A DNA stretch of 64,000 nt from Guyparkeria hydrothermalis (GCF_023555385.1 NZ_JAJSED010000001.1:868001-932000), one strand, 5' to 3'; numbered from the stretch's first letter, positions 1-9,849 are shown. Program-made: numbers and translations. Notes: generated by a model not told the origin, from the sequence alone.

Positions 1-299
1 AACAGGCCGATGCACTGACACGTCTGGTCGAGGATCTGGACATGGCGCGTGAGCGCGGCTCCATGATTCACGAGCAGCTGCTCACACGCCTGTCGGACCA
101 GCTCAACACCCGCATGTACCTGCTGTCGATCGTCGCGGCGATCTTCCTGCCGCTGGGCTTTCTCACCGGCCTGTTCGGCATCAATGTCGGCGGCATGCCG
201 TGGGTGGAAACGGATCTCGGCTTCTGGTGGGTCACGCTTCTGGTCGCGCTCATCGCCGGAGGGCTGGGCATCTGGCTCAAGCGCCGACGCTGGTTCTAG
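1..299 (+). CDS. ZntB/CorA-family divalent metal transporter, C-terminal part
   Basis: The reading frame is open from the first bases of the window (codons start at base 3), so the 5' end lies outside. What remains is the end of the cytoplasmic helix followed by the two C-terminal membrane helices typical of CorA-type channels. The loop carries LFGINVGG, with GIN in place of the GMN signature of classic CorA; GIN is typical of the ZntB zinc-transporter branch. The protein ends in a basic tail (KRRRWF), as expected for a cytoplasmic C terminus. It converges on a ZIP transporter gene that ends 5 bp away, so two metal-transport genes meet tail to tail. Metal specificity cannot be read from this part alone. 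Confidence 0.85.
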   Translation, partial: QADALTRLVEDLDMARERGSMIHEQLLTRLSDQLNTRMYLLSIVAAIFLPLGFLTGLFGINVGGMPWVETDLGFWWVTLLVALIAGGLGIWLKRRRWF

Positions 300-303
300 G
301 CTC

Positions 304-1137
304 TCACCCCAGCGCCACGTCCAGAACCATCATCACGGTGAAGCCGCCGATCACGCCCAGCGTGGCGGCATCGGCATGTCCGCTGCGCTGCGCCTCGGGG
401 ATCACCTCCTCGACCACGACGAAGATCATCGCCCCGGCAGCGAAGGCAAGCGCGTACGGCAGGACCGGCTCCCAGAACAGCACCGCCGCCGCACCGATCA
501 CCCCGGCAATCGGCTCGACCGCGCCGGACAGCTGCCCGTACCAGAAGCTCTTGAACCGTCCCACGCCTTCCCGGCGCAACGGCATGGCCACGGCCATGCC
601 TTCGGGGAAGTTCTGGATACCGATGCCGACGGCCAGCGCGATCGCCGCTCCCAGGCTCGCATTATCGAAACCATGAGCCAGCGCCCCGAAGGCAACGCCG
701 ATCGCCAGTCCCTCAGGAATGTTATGAAGGGTGATCGCAAGCACCAGCAGCGTCGTGCGCCGCCAGGTCGTCGAGAGGCCCTCGGCTTCGTCAATCGGCG
801 CATTGAGATGCAAGTGCGGCAGAATCATATCGGTGCCCCGCAGGAACACCGCTCCGAGCAGGAACCCGACGGCGGCCGGGAACCAGGCCGGCACCGCCAG
901 ATCAGCGGCCATCTCGATCGAGGGCGCCAGCAGCGACCAGAAGCTCGCCGCAATCATCACCCCGCCCGTGAATCCCAGCAGAACGTCCAGCAGACGGCGA
1001 TTTTCGCGGTCCGTGAAGAAGACCGGCAGGGCGCCGGCCGCCGTCATGCCCCAAGTGAACAGGGTGGCGACCAACGCCTGCATCACCGGCGAGGCACCGA
1101 GAAAGGCCTCGACCGGGCTCGTCATGAACTCGGGCAT
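304..1137 (-). CDS. ZIP-family metal transporter
   Basis: A 277-residue polytopic membrane protein with about eight hydrophobic segments. The two metal-binding helices of ZIP transporters are clear: HNIPEG near residue 140 and QNFPEG near residue 175, followed later by EEVIPE. ZIP proteins import Zn2+, Fe2+ or Mn2+ across the inner membrane; this length and the paired H/Q-N-x-PEG motifs fit the bacterial ZupT/GufA-like group. The substrate is not determinable from sequence. It reads toward the ZntB-like gene and no terminator is evident in the 4-bp gap. It is transcribed away from the EAL-domain gene at 1301. Confidence 0.92.
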   Translation of the reverse strand: MPEFMTSPVEAFLGASPVMQALVATLFTWGMTAAGALPVFFTDRENRRLLDVLLGFTGGVMIAASFWSLLAPSIEMAADLAVPAWFPAAVGFLLGAVFLRGTDMILPHLHLNAPIDEAEGLSTTWRRTTLLVLAITLHNIPEGLAIGVAFGALAHGFDNASLGAAIALAVGIGIQNFPEGMAVAMPLRREGVGRFKSFWYGQLSGAVEPIAGVIGAAAVLFWEPVLPYALAFAAGAMIFVVVEEVIPEAQRSGHADAATLGVIGGFTVMMVLDVALG

Positions 1138-1300
1138 CCAGACTCCTGTACAACGTTCATGGTGGACCCCATCGCGCGGACAGGCGGGCCGTCCGTTTCT
1201 CAGGATAGCGCGCAGATCCCATGACGTGTGGCGAGCGTGCAGTTTTGCCCGCCGATTACTAATCTCGGGACCACTGACAAGTCAATGACATGGAGGCCGC

Positions 1301-3577
1301 GTGAACCAGTCTACGCGTGCCCGGCAGCCAACGTCCGCAGAGCGGCCGACGGTGAAACGGATTCCCCTTTCTCGACAGGCGCCCCGAGCGGTCGTCGCCC
1401 TGTGGCTGTTTCTGGGCGGCGCCCTCGCCCCACCGGCACCAGCCATTCCGGCCACCTCAACCGCCACGCCCTCCCTCGACCGCGCGTCGATATTGTTTGC
1501 CGGATCCCGGAACTACCCACCCTTCGAATGGGAGACCACCGATGGCGAGGCAAAGGGCTTTCTGATCGAGCTTGAGGACACCCTCGCCGCTCAGGCCGGC
1601 ATTACGGCCCGGCACCAGCAAATGGAATGGCGCCTGGCGCCCTACGCGCTCGACCACGGCGAAGTCGATGCCGTGCCCATGTTCATCTCCGAGGAGCGCC
1701 GCAAGCGTTTCCGCTTTACCGACCCGTTCTACTACGTCACCCACGCGATCTATGGCCGCCGCAACGGCCCGACGGCTGGCGACGTTGCAGACCTCGCGGG
1801 ACATTCCGTCGCCGTGGTGGGCAATAGCTACGCCGCCGAGCAACTGCGCGGGGCCGCGCAAACGGTCCAACACCTGGAACTGGAGGACATCGCGACCGCT
1901 CTCCGTGCCGTGGATAACGGACGAGCAGACTTCGCCGTGCTGGCCACCCACACAACGCGCCGCCTGATTGCCGACATGGACCTGGCAATCGACCAGGTCA
2001 GCCCACCGATCTGGCCCCGAGCCTACGCCTTTGCCGTCGACAAGGACGAACCCGAATTATTCCGCTGGCTGCAGCATCAACTGCAGCTCAGTCATGCCAA
2101 CGGAGGGTATTACCGAGTCTACGAGAACTGGAGAAAGGAGCTGGAATGGCATCGCCCCGGCATAATCGAATTCATCGCCAAGTACAGTTGGCTGGTCGCG
2201 CCGATCCTGACCGTCCTGCTGCTGGTGAGCCTTTGGTCCTGGCTGCTCCACCGACGCGTCGAGAGTCGCACCGCCGACCTGACACAAGCGCTCGACCATC
2301 GCCGCGAAGCAGAGGAGAGGCTTGCCCATGCCGCCCTGCATGACACGCCGACCGGCCTGCCGAACCGGGCCCACTTCCTCGAGGAGCTTACCCGGCTGGC
2401 CGCGAAACATCCGGCGCACGAACTGACGGTCGCGGCGATCCGCCTCAACGGGATCGAGGAGGTCATCCTCACCTTCGGCAACGCGGTGGGCATGGAGTTG
2501 CTGCGCGCTTTCGGCAGCCGGTTGTACAGCTACGGGTTCGAGGCGGTCGGCTATCTGGGATCGGGGGAATTTTCGGTGGCCAGTCACCGCCCCCTGTCGC
2601 CGGAGCACCTGATCCGGGTCATCACGGTGCCCGTCCAGCTCGAGCAGATGGAGATGGATCCACGGCTCTCCATCGGTGTGGTCCGTGACCAAGCCAACGA
2701 CTCATCGGAGGAGTTGCTGCGCAAGGCACGCACCGCCGTGGCTGCGGCCGCGGAAAACCGACGCACGTGGCAGACCTACGAGCCCGACATCGAACCGAAC
2801 CCGCGAGACCTCCTGCTGCTGCGCGACTACTGGCACCGAGGTACCCGCGACATGGAGGCGTACCTGCAACCGCAGATCGACCCTGTCAGCGGTCGTGTGA
2901 TCGGTGCCGAGGCGCTCGTCCGCTGGCGTCATCCTGAACATGGCCTGTTGTCTCCCGGCGTGTTCATCCCGGTACTGGAAAAGTCCGGGATCGTCTATCG
3001 CGTCACGGAGTGGATGGTCGATCAGGCTGTGCAACTGGCACGCCAGTACCGACAGGCAGGCCGGCCCTGCCCCATCTCGGTCAACATCGCGGCTAGCGAC
3101 ATCCTCGAGCACGACGTCGTCGGGATGGTCCGCGCGACTCTGGCCCGACATCAGGTTCCCGCCAGCGATCTGCGTCTGGAAATGACCGAAACGGGACTGA
3201 TCACCGAGCCGGCCCGGGTGCGAGGCGCCCTTGAACACTTGTGCAAGACCGGCGTGGAATGCTCGGTGGATGACTTCGGCACGGGGTATTCCTCGCTGTC
3301 GTATCTGAGCGACTTTCCGGTCAGTGCGATCAAGATCGATCGCCGCTTTGTCGCCGGGATCACCGGGTCAAGCCGCCTGCTCTCCATCGTCCGGACGGCA
3401 GTCGAGCTGGCGCACGAGCTCGGCCTGCACGTGGTGGCCGAGGGCGCCGAGGACGGTGAAACCGTCGAAACGCTGCGCTCGATCGGCTGTGATGCCGTAC
3501 AGGGATTCGTGTACGCCACGCCGATGCCCGCCGCCGAATTCGACCACTATCTGTTGCAGCATGCCGCGGTAGGGTGA
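1301..3577 (+). CDS. periplasmic solute-binding domain - degenerate GGDEF - EAL phosphodiesterase
   Basis: A 758-residue sensor protein starting at a GTG. It has an N-terminal hydrophobic segment (about residues 31-45), a family-3 solute-binding domain in the periplasm (about 63-285), a membrane helix (about 297-315), a GGDEF-like domain (about 340-480) and an EAL domain (about 500-750). The cyclase motif is degraded to GSGEF, so diguanylate cyclase activity is unlikely. The EAL domain keeps the residues needed for c-di-GMP hydrolysis: EALVRW, SVNIAA, EMTET, DDFGTGYSS, IKIDRRF and VVAEGAED. The likely role is to lower c-di-GMP in response to a bound amino-acid-like ligand, with the GGDEF-like domain regulatory. 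The ligand is unknown. Confidence 0.9.
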   Translation: MNQSTRARQPTSAERPTVKRIPLSRQAPRAVVALWLFLGGALAPPAPAIPATSTATPSLDRASILFAGSRNYPPFEWETTDGEAKGFLIELEDTLAAQAGITARHQQMEWRLAPYALDHGEVDAVPMFISEERRKRFRFTDPFYYVTHAIYGRRNGPTAGDVADLAGHSVAVVGNSYAAEQLRGAAQTVQHLELEDIATALRAVDNGRADFAVLATHTTRRLIADMDLAIDQVSPPIWPRAYAFAVDKDEPELFRWLQHQLQLSHANGGYYRVYENWRKELEWHRPGIIEFIAKYSWLVAPILTVLLLVSLWSWLLHRRVESRTADLTQALDHRREAEERLAHAALHDTPTGLPNRAHFLEELTRLAAKHPAHELTVAAIRLNGIEEVILTFGNAVGMELLRAFGSRLYSYGFEAVGYLGSGEFSVASHRPLSPEHLIRVITVPVQLEQMEMDPRLSIGVVRDQANDSSEELLRKARTAVAAAAENRRTWQTYEPDIEPNPRDLLLLRDYWHRGTRDMEAYLQPQIDPVSGRVIGAEALVRWRHPEHGLLSPGVFIPVLEKSGIVYRVTEWMVDQAVQLARQYRQAGRPCPISVNIAASDILEHDVVGMVRATLARHQVPASDLRLEMTETGLITEPARVRGALEHLCKTGVECSVDDFGTGYSSLSYLSDFPVSAIKIDRRFVAGITGSSRLLSIVRTAVELAHELGLHVVAEGAEDGETVETLRSIGCDAVQGFVYATPMPAAEFDHYLLQHAAVG

Positions 3578-3660
3578 GCCCGCCCTGAAATGTTCCGCGG
3601 TGGACATCTACACTCATTCAGCAGCCCGTCCATTCACAACCGTCTGGGGAGGGAGATGAA

Positions 3661-3867
3661 ATGAGTGACAACATGCTCAAAGTGATCGAGGTACTGGCCG
3701 AATCGGACACCTCCTGGGAGGATGCCGCCAATCAGGCCATCGCCAAGGCCAGCCGCAGCGTGCATGGCATCAAGTCGATCTACATCAAGGAATTCGAGGC
3801 CAAGGTGGAAGACAACCGTATCGTCCGCTACCGGATCAATGCCAAGATCACCTTCGCTCTCGACTGA
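3661..3867 (+). CDS. dodecin family flavin-binding protein
   Basis: A 68-residue protein covering the whole dodecin fold: an N-terminal beta strand (KVIEVLAES), a helix with SWEDAANQAI, then VHGIKSIYIKEFEAKV and a final strand. Dodecins assemble as hollow dodecamers that store riboflavin or FMN in the cytoplasm. A strong Shine-Dalgarno (GGGAGGGAG) lies before the chosen ATG. The gene stands alone and is followed 26 bases later by a strong hairpin terminator. Confidence 0.93.
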   Translation: MSDNMLKVIEVLAESDTSWEDAANQAIAKASRSVHGIKSIYIKEFEAKVEDNRIVRYRINAKITFALD

Positions 3868-3892
3868 CATCTTCTGCCATGCAGAAACACGT

Positions 3893-3918
3893 CGGCCCGG
3901 GACATCCCGGGCCGTTTT
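3893..3918 (+). terminator. rho-independent terminator after the dodecin gene
   Basis: A perfect 9-bp stem CGGCCCGGG/CCCGGGCCG with loop ACAT is followed by TTTT. It ends the dodecin transcript and separates it from the convergent dehydratase gene. Confidence 0.85.
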
Positions 3919-3944
3919 CGTTGTCACATGCCGGCGTTCGGCGA

Positions 3945-4292
3945 TCAGAATGCCGCCGCCTCCTTGTCGGTGCGCGCGGCCATCACGAAATCGTTTCGGT
4001 GCAGCCCTCCGATCTTGTGGCTCCACCAGGTCACGGTCACCCGCCCCCACTCCGTCAGCAGGGCCGGGTGGTGGCCTTCGCGTTCCGCGATCTCGCCAAT
4101 GGCGTTGGTGAATGCGAGGGCCTGGGCGAAATTCCCGAAGCGGTAGACCCGCTCGAGTTGTCGCACGCCGTCACGGGTAATCACCTGCCAGCCCTCGTCG
4201 ATCTCCTTCTGCAGGCGAGCGATCTCGTTGTCGTCGAGGGTGGGCGCGTCAGCCCGACAGGCCTCGCAATGCGTGTTTGCCAGTTCGCTCAT
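3945..4292 (-). CDS. phhB: 4a-hydroxytetrahydrobiopterin dehydratase (PCD/DCoH family)
   Basis: A 115-residue protein with the pterin-4a-carbinolamine dehydratase signature: EGHHPALL, then [20 protein letters not shown], supplying the paired and single catalytic histidines. It dehydrates 4a-hydroxytetrahydrobiopterin during cofactor recycling; in bacteria lacking an aromatic hydroxylase it may serve pterin or molybdopterin metabolism. The start at 4292 is chosen because GAGGAGG lies about nine bases upstream and it yields the conserved MSELANTHC-type N terminus with two cysteines; a longer frame to 4361 lacks family similarity. No aromatic amino-acid hydroxylase is seen in the window. Confidence 0.9.
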   Translation of the reverse strand: MSELANTHCEACRADAPTLDDNEIARLQKEIDEGWQVITRDGVRQLERVYRFGNFAQALAFTNAIGEIAEREGHHPALLTEWGRVTVTWWSHKIGGLHRNDFVMAARTDKEAAAF

Positions 4293-4568
4293 CTCGGTAA
4301 AACCTCCTCGACAGTCATTCCCAGGGCCACGTCGTGCCCAGCTGGGACCGACGTCGGGCAAAAAAATGTCGCCGAACGACTGTAGGCAACCGACACGGAC
4401 ACGTCTATCGATGTCCTTGTCCGGCCGGGCATATTACTTTGCATAGCTATCTAACTAAATCTGCACGACGCGCCCGTGGGCGCCTCGCATGCCAGTCGCC
4501 CGCGCCGCATCGCGCGGCTGTAATGACGGCCAGCCCCGTGCAGACACTACGAATACCGAGGTACAACC

Positions 4569-5465
4569 ATGACCGAAACCCAACACAACCACCGACTGGG
4601 CCTGATCTTCATGGCCCTCGCCGTGCTGACCATCCCGATGTCGGACAGCATCGCCAAGTGGCTGTCGACCGAGCTGTCGGTGGGCGAAATCGCCTGGCTG
4701 CGATTTGTCTTCCAGACCCTCTTCCTGCTGCCATTCGTGGCCCTGTACTGGCGCGGGGGGCGATTCCGTCCGCTCCATCTGGTCCTGGGCGCGCTGATCT
4801 CAGCATCAATCGTTTTCCTGTTCTGGGGCCTGGCCCACCTGCCCCTGGCCAACAACATCGCATTGTTCTTCGTCGAGCCACTGATCCTCGTGATCTTCTC
4901 CGCCCTGTTCCTGGGCGAGCGCATCACCGCGCGGCGCTGGATCGGGGTACTGGGCGGCCTAGTTGGCGCCGTGGTCATCCTGCGTCCCAACTGGAGCGCC
5001 TACGGGCTCGCCTCGTTGCTGCCGATCGCCGCGGCGGCCTGTTACGCCGGTTACCTCACCGCCACGCGCGCCTGGGCCAGCGCGCCCCGCCCGAGCGATG
5101 CCCTGGTGCTTCAGTTCTGGGTGGGCGCGGCCGCCTCATTGATCATGCTGGGCTTCGTGATCCTGGGTCAGGGATGGGGCTGGTCGATTGCCCGCTGGGA
5201 CATACCGGCGCCACACGAGTGGGTGTGGCTCGCTGCCGCGGGGGTACTGGCCGCCTTCGCCCACGTCCTGATCGCGATGGCCTTCGCCCGCAGCGATGCG
5301 AGCCTGCTGGCCCCGCTGCAGTACCTGGAGATCTTCGGAGCGACGATCCTCGGCTGGCTGATCTTCAGCGAGTGGCCGGATGCCCTCACGATCCTCGGTG
5401 GCCTGATCATCATCGCCGCAGGCCTGGTGGTAATCCGCGAACGTCCCGCCGACGCACACCCCTGA
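4569..5465 (+). CDS. EamA/DMT-superfamily transporter
   Basis: A 298-residue membrane protein with ten hydrophobic segments arranged as two EamA repeats (about residues 9-140 and 150-290). This is the layout of drug/metabolite exporters such as RhtA and YdcZ relatives. The first repeat has the usual glycine/proline-rich end (LGERITARRWIGVLGG) and the second its counterpart (IFSEWPDALTILGG). It probably exports a small metabolite across the inner membrane; the substrate cannot be named. It is a single-gene unit ended by the bidirectional terminator at 5493. Confidence 0.88.
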   Translation: MTETQHNHRLGLIFMALAVLTIPMSDSIAKWLSTELSVGEIAWLRFVFQTLFLLPFVALYWRGGRFRPLHLVLGALISASIVFLFWGLAHLPLANNIALFFVEPLILVIFSALFLGERITARRWIGVLGGLVGAVVILRPNWSAYGLASLLPIAAAACYAGYLTATRAWASAPRPSDALVLQFWVGAAASLIMLGFVILGQGWGWSIARWDIPAPHEWVWLAAAGVLAAFAHVLIAMAFARSDASLLAPLQYLEIFGATILGWLIFSEWPDALTILGGLIIIAAGLVVIRERPADAHP

Positions 5466-5492
5466 TCCCGGCTGCCACGAAACACCGGGCAC

Positions 5493-5520
5493 AAAAAAAT
5501 CCCGCCGAGGTGGCGGGATT
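5493..5520. terminator. bidirectional rho-independent terminator
   Basis: A 9-bp stem AATCCCGCC/GGCGGGATT with loop GAGGT sits between the convergent EamA and aldolase genes. A run of seven A on the left gives a U-tract for the minus-strand aldolase transcript; the plus side is T-rich. Confidence 0.85.
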
Positions 5521-5548
5521 GTTGTTGCTACCGGGCAGGAGGCCCTGA

Positions 5549-6595
5549 TCAGGCGCTTTCCATGTCCGGGCTGTACTTGCCCTGGCTTGCCATGCCGTTG
5601 AACTCGGCACGCTTGAGCGCGCGCTTCTGGGCTTCCGCCACGTGACCCGGCTCGCCCTTCCAGTACTCGAGCGCCGGGCCCTGGATGGCACGGGCATAGG
5701 AGAAGGTCAGTGCCCACGGCAGCCGGTCGCCATGGCGCTCGTGCATGGCATTGAGGTGCGCGGTGGACTCTTCCACGCCCTGGCCGCCGGAGAGGAACAC
5801 CACGCCGCCGAGTGCGGCCGGCACCGTGCGCAGCAGGGTCTCGACGGTGCGGTCGGCGACCTCCTCGACGCCGGCACGGTTGGAGGCGCCCTTGGCAGAG
5901 ATCACCATGCTGGTCTTGAGGATCACGCCCTCGAGCATGACGTTCTGGTGATAGAGCTGACGGAAGACCTCGTTGAGCTCTTCCTCGGTCACCCGCTCGC
6001 AGGTGGCGATGTCGTGGTTGCCGTCGATCAGGACCTCCGGCTCGATGATCGGCACCAGACCGGCCTCCTGACACAGGGCAGCATAGCGTGCCAGTGCATG
6101 GGCGTTCGCCTCGATGCAGCCACGGGTCGGCAGCCCCTTGGCGGTGTCGATCGCGATCACCGCACGCCACTTGGCAAAGCGCGCACCCATCTCGTAGTAC
6201 TCGGCAAGACGCTCGCGCAGGCCGTCGAGGCCCTCGGTCACCTTCTCGCCGTCCGACCCGGCCAGCGGCTTGGCGCCGGTGTCGACCTTGATGCCGACCA
6301 CCTGGCCGCGGTCACGCATCACGTCGATGAACGACTTGCCGTCCGCCGTGGACTGGCGAATGGTCTCGTCGTAGAGGATCGCGCCGCTGACGTACTTCTC
6401 GAGATCCGGCGTGGTCAGCAGCAGTTCGCGGTACTCGCGACGCTTCTGCTCGGTCGGATCGATACCGTTGGCCTCGAAACGCTTGTTGCAGGTGCCGTTG
6501 CTCTCGTCGATGGCCAGGATGCCCTTGCCGGGCGCAACCATCGCCTTGGCGGTCTTGATCAGTTCGTCGGCCTTCTCGGGACGATACGTAGTCAT
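5549..6595 (-). CDS. class I fructose-bisphosphate aldolase
   Basis: A 348-residue aldolase of the animal-like class I type, which forms a Schiff base and needs no metal. Recognisable landmarks are ILAIDESNGTCNKRFE near the N terminus, FAKWRAVI with the catalytic Lys of strand 5, EGVILKTSMV with the Schiff-base Lys, and LSGGQGVEEST. It interconverts fructose-1,6-bisphosphate with glyceraldehyde-3-phosphate and dihydroxyacetone phosphate, serving glycolysis, gluconeogenesis and the Calvin cycle. The start at 6595 has AAGGAGAT just upstream and gives the family N terminus MTTYRPEKADEL; an in-frame ATG at 6658 is less likely. Single gene with its own terminator. Confidence 0.95.
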   Translation of the reverse strand: MTTYRPEKADELIKTAKAMVAPGKGILAIDESNGTCNKRFEANGIDPTEQKRREYRELLLTTPDLEKYVSGAILYDETIRQSTADGKSFIDVMRDRGQVVGIKVDTGAKPLAGSDGEKVTEGLDGLRERLAEYYEMGARFAKWRAVIAIDTAKGLPTRGCIEANAHALARYAALCQEAGLVPIIEPEVLIDGNHDIATCERVTEEELNEVFRQLYHQNVMLEGVILKTSMVISAKGASNRAGVEEVADRTVETLLRTVPAALGGVVFLSGGQGVEESTAHLNAMHERHGDRLPWALTFSYARAIQGPALEYWKGEPGHVAEAQKRALKRAEFNGMASQGKYSPDMESA

Positions 6596-6693
6596 GCGCG
6601 ATCTCCTTGATTCAATGAATGAAATCGTGTGATGGGAATCGGCGAAAGAAACGACCACGACCTTAGTCCCTCGAGGGGCGTTTTTTCAAACCG

Positions 6694-7149
6694 TCACAGG
6701 TACGCACCACCCCCGCCAACCACGATACTGATCAGCCCGAGCCAGAGAATGACGTGCACCAGACGACGGATGCGCGGGATCATCTCGCCGGCCCGAGGCC
6801 AGTCCTCGGCCGCCACTGCGGCATGGAGTTGGCGATACGGACCGAAGGCCAGAACGACGAACGCGATAATGGTCAGCCAGCCGAACAACTGCATGGCGTG
6901 CAGGTAACCGGCCGATGCGAAGCCGCCGAAGGCGGTGAACAGCATGCCGTAGCCGCTGACCAGCAATGCGGCGATCAGCGCCCAGACCCAGCGGAAAAAG
7001 CGGGTGAACACCCGGTCCCAGAGCGTCACCCGGTCCGGACCGGACAGGTAGCCCACCGACGGACGCAGGATCACGTAGGCGTAGAACACCCCACCAATCC
7101 ACAACACGGCCGACAACAGGTGGATCACATTGAGCAAAGCGGTCATCAC
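6694..7149 (-). CDS. CopD-like integral membrane protein
   Basis: A 151-residue protein with four predicted membrane helices and the opening LNVIHLLSAVLWIGGVFYAYV, resembling the CopD/DUF2269-type family in which conserved His residues near helix ends may bind copper or heme (here HLL, HAMQLF and HVILW). Two in-frame ATGs (7149, 7146) follow GGGAG. Its neighbours are the aldolase downstream and djlA upstream, 22 bp away on the same strand, so it may be cotranscribed with djlA. The function is not established for this family. Confidence 0.75.
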   Translation of the reverse strand: MMTALLNVIHLLSAVLWIGGVFYAYVILRPSVGYLSGPDRVTLWDRVFTRFFRWVWALIAALLVSGYGMLFTAFGGFASAGYLHAMQLFGWLTIIAFVVLAFGPYRQLHAAVAAEDWPRAGEMIPRIRRLVHVILWLGLISIVVGGGGAYL

Positions 7150-7170
7150 GTCGTCTCCCTTCTGATTGAA

Positions 7171-7953
7171 TCAGTCTCGCACCTGACGTGACCGTTTCAC
7201 GGTCTCGTAGGCATTCTGAATTTCCTGGCTGCGCTCCTTGGCCAGCTCGACCATGGAATCGGGCAGCCCCTTGGCGATCAGCTTGTCGGGGTGATGCTCG
7301 CTCATCAGCTTGCGGTAGGCGCGTTTCACCTCGGCATCGGTCGACTGCTTGTCCACCCCCAGGGCCTGGTAGGCATTGTCCAGTGCGGCCGCCGTCGTCG
7401 GCGCACCCGGCCCCTGCTGGTAATGGCCCGCCAGCAGGGCCTCCAGACGGGCGAACTCCGCATCCGACAGTCCCAGGGCATGCGCGATGCGCATCAGGGC
7501 CTCGCGCTCGGCCGGCTCGATCCGGCCATCGGCGAACGCCGCCTGGATCTGGATCTCCAGGAACACCCGCAACAGGGTCGGCTGGCTGCCGCAGATCCGG
7601 ACGAACCGCTCGATAACCGGCTCGGGATCGAAGTCGGCCGCCTTGCCGCGATTGAACGCCGCGATCGCCTCGCGCCGCCGCGGCTTGGTCAAACGCATCT
7701 GCGTCATGATCTGCTCGGCCGCACGTATCTCGGCCTGTGTCACCTGACCGTCGGCCTTGCAGACGTAGCCGAGTACCGTGAACGTGGTATCGAAGAACGT
7801 CTGCTGCACTTCCAGCAACCGGCCACCAACCTGCTTGATCCGACCGAGGAACCGGTCGACGAAATGCCCCAAGAGCAGGCCGATACCGGCCCCGACCCAA
7901 CCAAAGATCCAGAAGCCGATACCGGCGCCAAGCGCTTTTCCAATCCAGGACAT
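7171..7953 (-). CDS. djlA: DjlA-like co-chaperone (membrane anchor, TerB domain, C-terminal J domain)
   Basis: A 260-residue protein. A glycine-rich N-terminal membrane helix (about residues 8-30, GAGIGFWIFGWVGAGIGLLL) is followed by a TerB-like helical domain (about 55-170) and a C-terminal J domain (about 195-258) with the essential HPD tripeptide in SEHHPDK. DjlA anchors DnaK stimulation to the inner membrane and is linked to envelope and capsule regulation in E. coli. The start at 7953 is preceded by GGGGACA and gives the short N terminus seen in the family. Its start lies 65 bp downstream of the lactate permease stop, so an operon with that gene is possible. Confidence 0.88.
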   Translation of the reverse strand: MSWIGKALGAGIGFWIFGWVGAGIGLLLGHFVDRFLGRIKQVGGRLLEVQQTFFDTTFTVLGYVCKADGQVTQAEIRAAEQIMTQMRLTKPRRREAIAAFNRGKAADFDPEPVIERFVRICGSQPTLLRVFLEIQIQAAFADGRIEPAEREALMRIAHALGLSDAEFARLEALLAGHYQQGPGAPTTAAALDNAYQALGVDKQSTDAEVKRAYRKLMSEHHPDKLIAKGLPDSMVELAKERSQEIQNAYETVKRSRQVRD

Positions 7954-8018
7954 GCGTGTCCCCGTCTGTGAACCAGAGGTGCAGTTTGCCAAAAACGACC
8001 GGCCCGGAGTCGGTCGAA

Positions 8019-9779
8019 TCAGCGACGAGCCCGTGCGAATCGCATTAGACCGAGCATACCCAGCACCACCAGAACCCAGGCCGCGAACCATATATTGAGG
8101 CCGCCCACGATCAGAGCCATGCCAAGCATGCCGGCCGCCAGGACGTAATAGCCCATCGGAATCAGTGCCTTGCGGATCAGGTCGCCTTCCCGGCCGGCCA
8201 GCCCAACCGTCGCCGAGGCGGCCACGACGTTGTGGACGCAGATCATGTTGCCGGCTGCGCCGCCGACCCCCTGCAACGCGACCACCCAGGCCGCCCCGTC
8301 GACACCGAGACCGATTTCCCCGGCGGAGGCGAACTGGAACAGCGAAAACATCATGTTGCTGATCGTCGCCGAGCCGGCCATGAAAGAGCCCATCGCCCCG
8401 ATGAGCGGCGCGAAGATCGGCCAGAATGGCCCGGCCAGCGACGAAACCCCATCGGCCAGCAATAGCGGCATGCTGTCAAAGGGCGATGCCTGACCGGAAT
8501 GGATGAACACCTGCACCATCGGCACGGCGAACGCCAGCGCCAGGGCGGCGGAAAGCAGCACCCGAGCGGACTGCCGCCACGCACGCCGGTAGGAGCCTGG
8601 ACGCCGATGCATCCGGTGGAGAAAGAAGGTCAGCAGCGAAACCACCACCAGGATGAAACCAGGCAGGTAAAACGGCTGGGCGGAGGTACCGATCTCGGTG
8701 CCGAATATGCCGGGCCACTCGAGCGTCAGGGCCGGCGAGCGCAGCCAGTCACGCAACGGCGTCACCGTTCGACTCAAGACCAACAGCCCGACCACAAGCA
8801 CGTAGGGAAGCCAGGCCAGCCACAACGGCATGCGCGTGCCCGACGGCACGCCCTGAAGCTCGTCCTGCAGTGCACTGACCCAGTCCGGCTGCCAGCGACT
8901 GCGCGGCTCGAAATCGAACACCTGCCGCGGCGTGAAAAGCCCCCGCCGAGCCGCCGTCACCACGACCAGCAGGCCGACCATACCTCCGACCAGTGAGGGA
9001 AACTCGGGCCCCAGCCACGCCGCGACGGCCAGGTGCGGCAGCGTGAAGGCCGCCCCTGCAAACAGCGCGAACGGCCAGGCCGCCAGCCCCTCGCGAAACG
9101 ACCGTGACGCGCCGAAGAAGCGCGTTAGCAGCGCGACCATGACCAGCGGCATCAGCACGCCCACCAGCGTATTGATCACGGCGGTATATAACGTGATTTG
9201 TTCGAGATAATCCGGAAACAGGGGCACCTCGAGCATTGCCTCCACCGCGGGGTGCCCTGCAAGCCCGGCATTCACCCCGACCAGCACCGGTGTGCCCACC
9301 GCGCCGAAAGCCACCGGCGTCGACTGCACAATCAGCGCGGAGAGCACGGCGGCCATGGCGGGGAAGCCGATCGCCACAAGCAATGGTGCGGCAATCGCCG
9401 CCGGGGTGCCGAAGCCTGCGGCGCCCTCAAGCAGGCTGCCAAACAGCCAGGCCACGATGATCGCCTGAACCCGTCGGTCCGGCGATATGTTGGTAAAGCC
9501 CGTCCGGATCGACTCGATCGCACCGGACTCACGCAGGGTATAGAGCAGCAGGATCGCGCCGAAGACGATGCTGAGAATATTCGCCGCCGTGACCAGCCCG
9601 TGCATACTGGCCGCAGCGGCAGCCAACGGATCCGTCCGCCATACGAACAGCGCGAGCATGACCGTCGTCAGCCAAGCCACCGGCATTGCGCGCGAGGCGG
9701 GCCAGCGCCGCACGACCAGCAACACGAACACGGTTGCCAGCGGTAGCAGAGCGAGTGCGGACAAGACTCCTAGCGGCAT
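8019..9779 (-). CDS. lldP: L-lactate permease family transporter (LctP)
   Basis: A 586-residue protein with about 13 membrane helices. Family landmarks include [33 protein letters not shown] and, near the C terminus, [16 protein letters not shown] and [16 protein letters not shown]. LctP proteins import lactate or glycolate by proton symport across the inner membrane. In an autotroph, glycolate made by the RuBisCO oxygenase reaction is a plausible substrate, but no lactate or glycolate oxidase gene is nearby. Two strong palindromes lie upstream (9830-9849 and 9861-9876). A Shine-Dalgarno AAGGGAC precedes the ATG. Confidence 0.92.
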   Translation of the reverse strand: MPLGVLSALALLPLATVFVLLVVRRWPASRAMPVAWLTTVMLALFVWRTDPLAAAAASMHGLVTAANILSIVFGAILLLYTLRESGAIESIRTGFTNISPDRRVQAIIVAWLFGSLLEGAAGFGTPAAIAAPLLVAIGFPAMAAVLSALIVQSTPVAFGAVGTPVLVGVNAGLAGHPAVEAMLEVPLFPDYLEQITLYTAVINTLVGVLMPLVMVALLTRFFGASRSFREGLAAWPFALFAGAAFTLPHLAVAAWLGPEFPSLVGGMVGLLVVVTAARRGLFTPRQVFDFEPRSRWQPDWVSALQDELQGVPSGTRMPLWLAWLPYVLVVGLLVLSRTVTPLRDWLRSPALTLEWPGIFGTEIGTSAQPFYLPGFILVVVSLLTFFLHRMHRRPGSYRRAWRQSARVLLSAALALAFAVPMVQVFIHSGQASPFDSMPLLLADGVSSLAGPFWPIFAPLIGAMGSFMAGSATISNMMFSLFQFASAGEIGLGVDGAAWVVALQGVGGAAGNMICVHNVVAASATVGLAGREGDLIRKALIPMGYYVLAAGMLGMALIVGGLNIWFAAWVLVVLGMLGLMRFARARR

Positions 9780-9829
9780 CTCAGCGTCCCTTCCTTAGTG
9801 GGCCATCGGGAGAATCTTTGCCTTCCAGT

Positions 9830-9849
9830 GCACGAATGGCAATTCGTGC
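9830..9849. promoter_or_regulatory. 20-bp inverted repeat upstream of the lactate permease gene
   Basis: GCACGAAT-GGCA-ATTCGTGC is a perfect 8-bp inverted repeat 50 bp before the permease ATG. It has no T-run, so an operator is more likely than a terminator. No regulator gene is adjacent. Confidence 0.5.

Noticed and set aside
184-1224. 346-codon plus-strand open frame
   Set aside because: It is antisense to the ZIP transporter and to the ZntB tail; the product is Arg/His/Gln-rich with no family pattern, typical of G+C-rich shadow frames.
6668-6686. CCCTCGAGGG stem followed by T6
   Set aside because: It points to the plus strand, where no gene precedes it; the adjacent CopD-like gene is on the minus strand.
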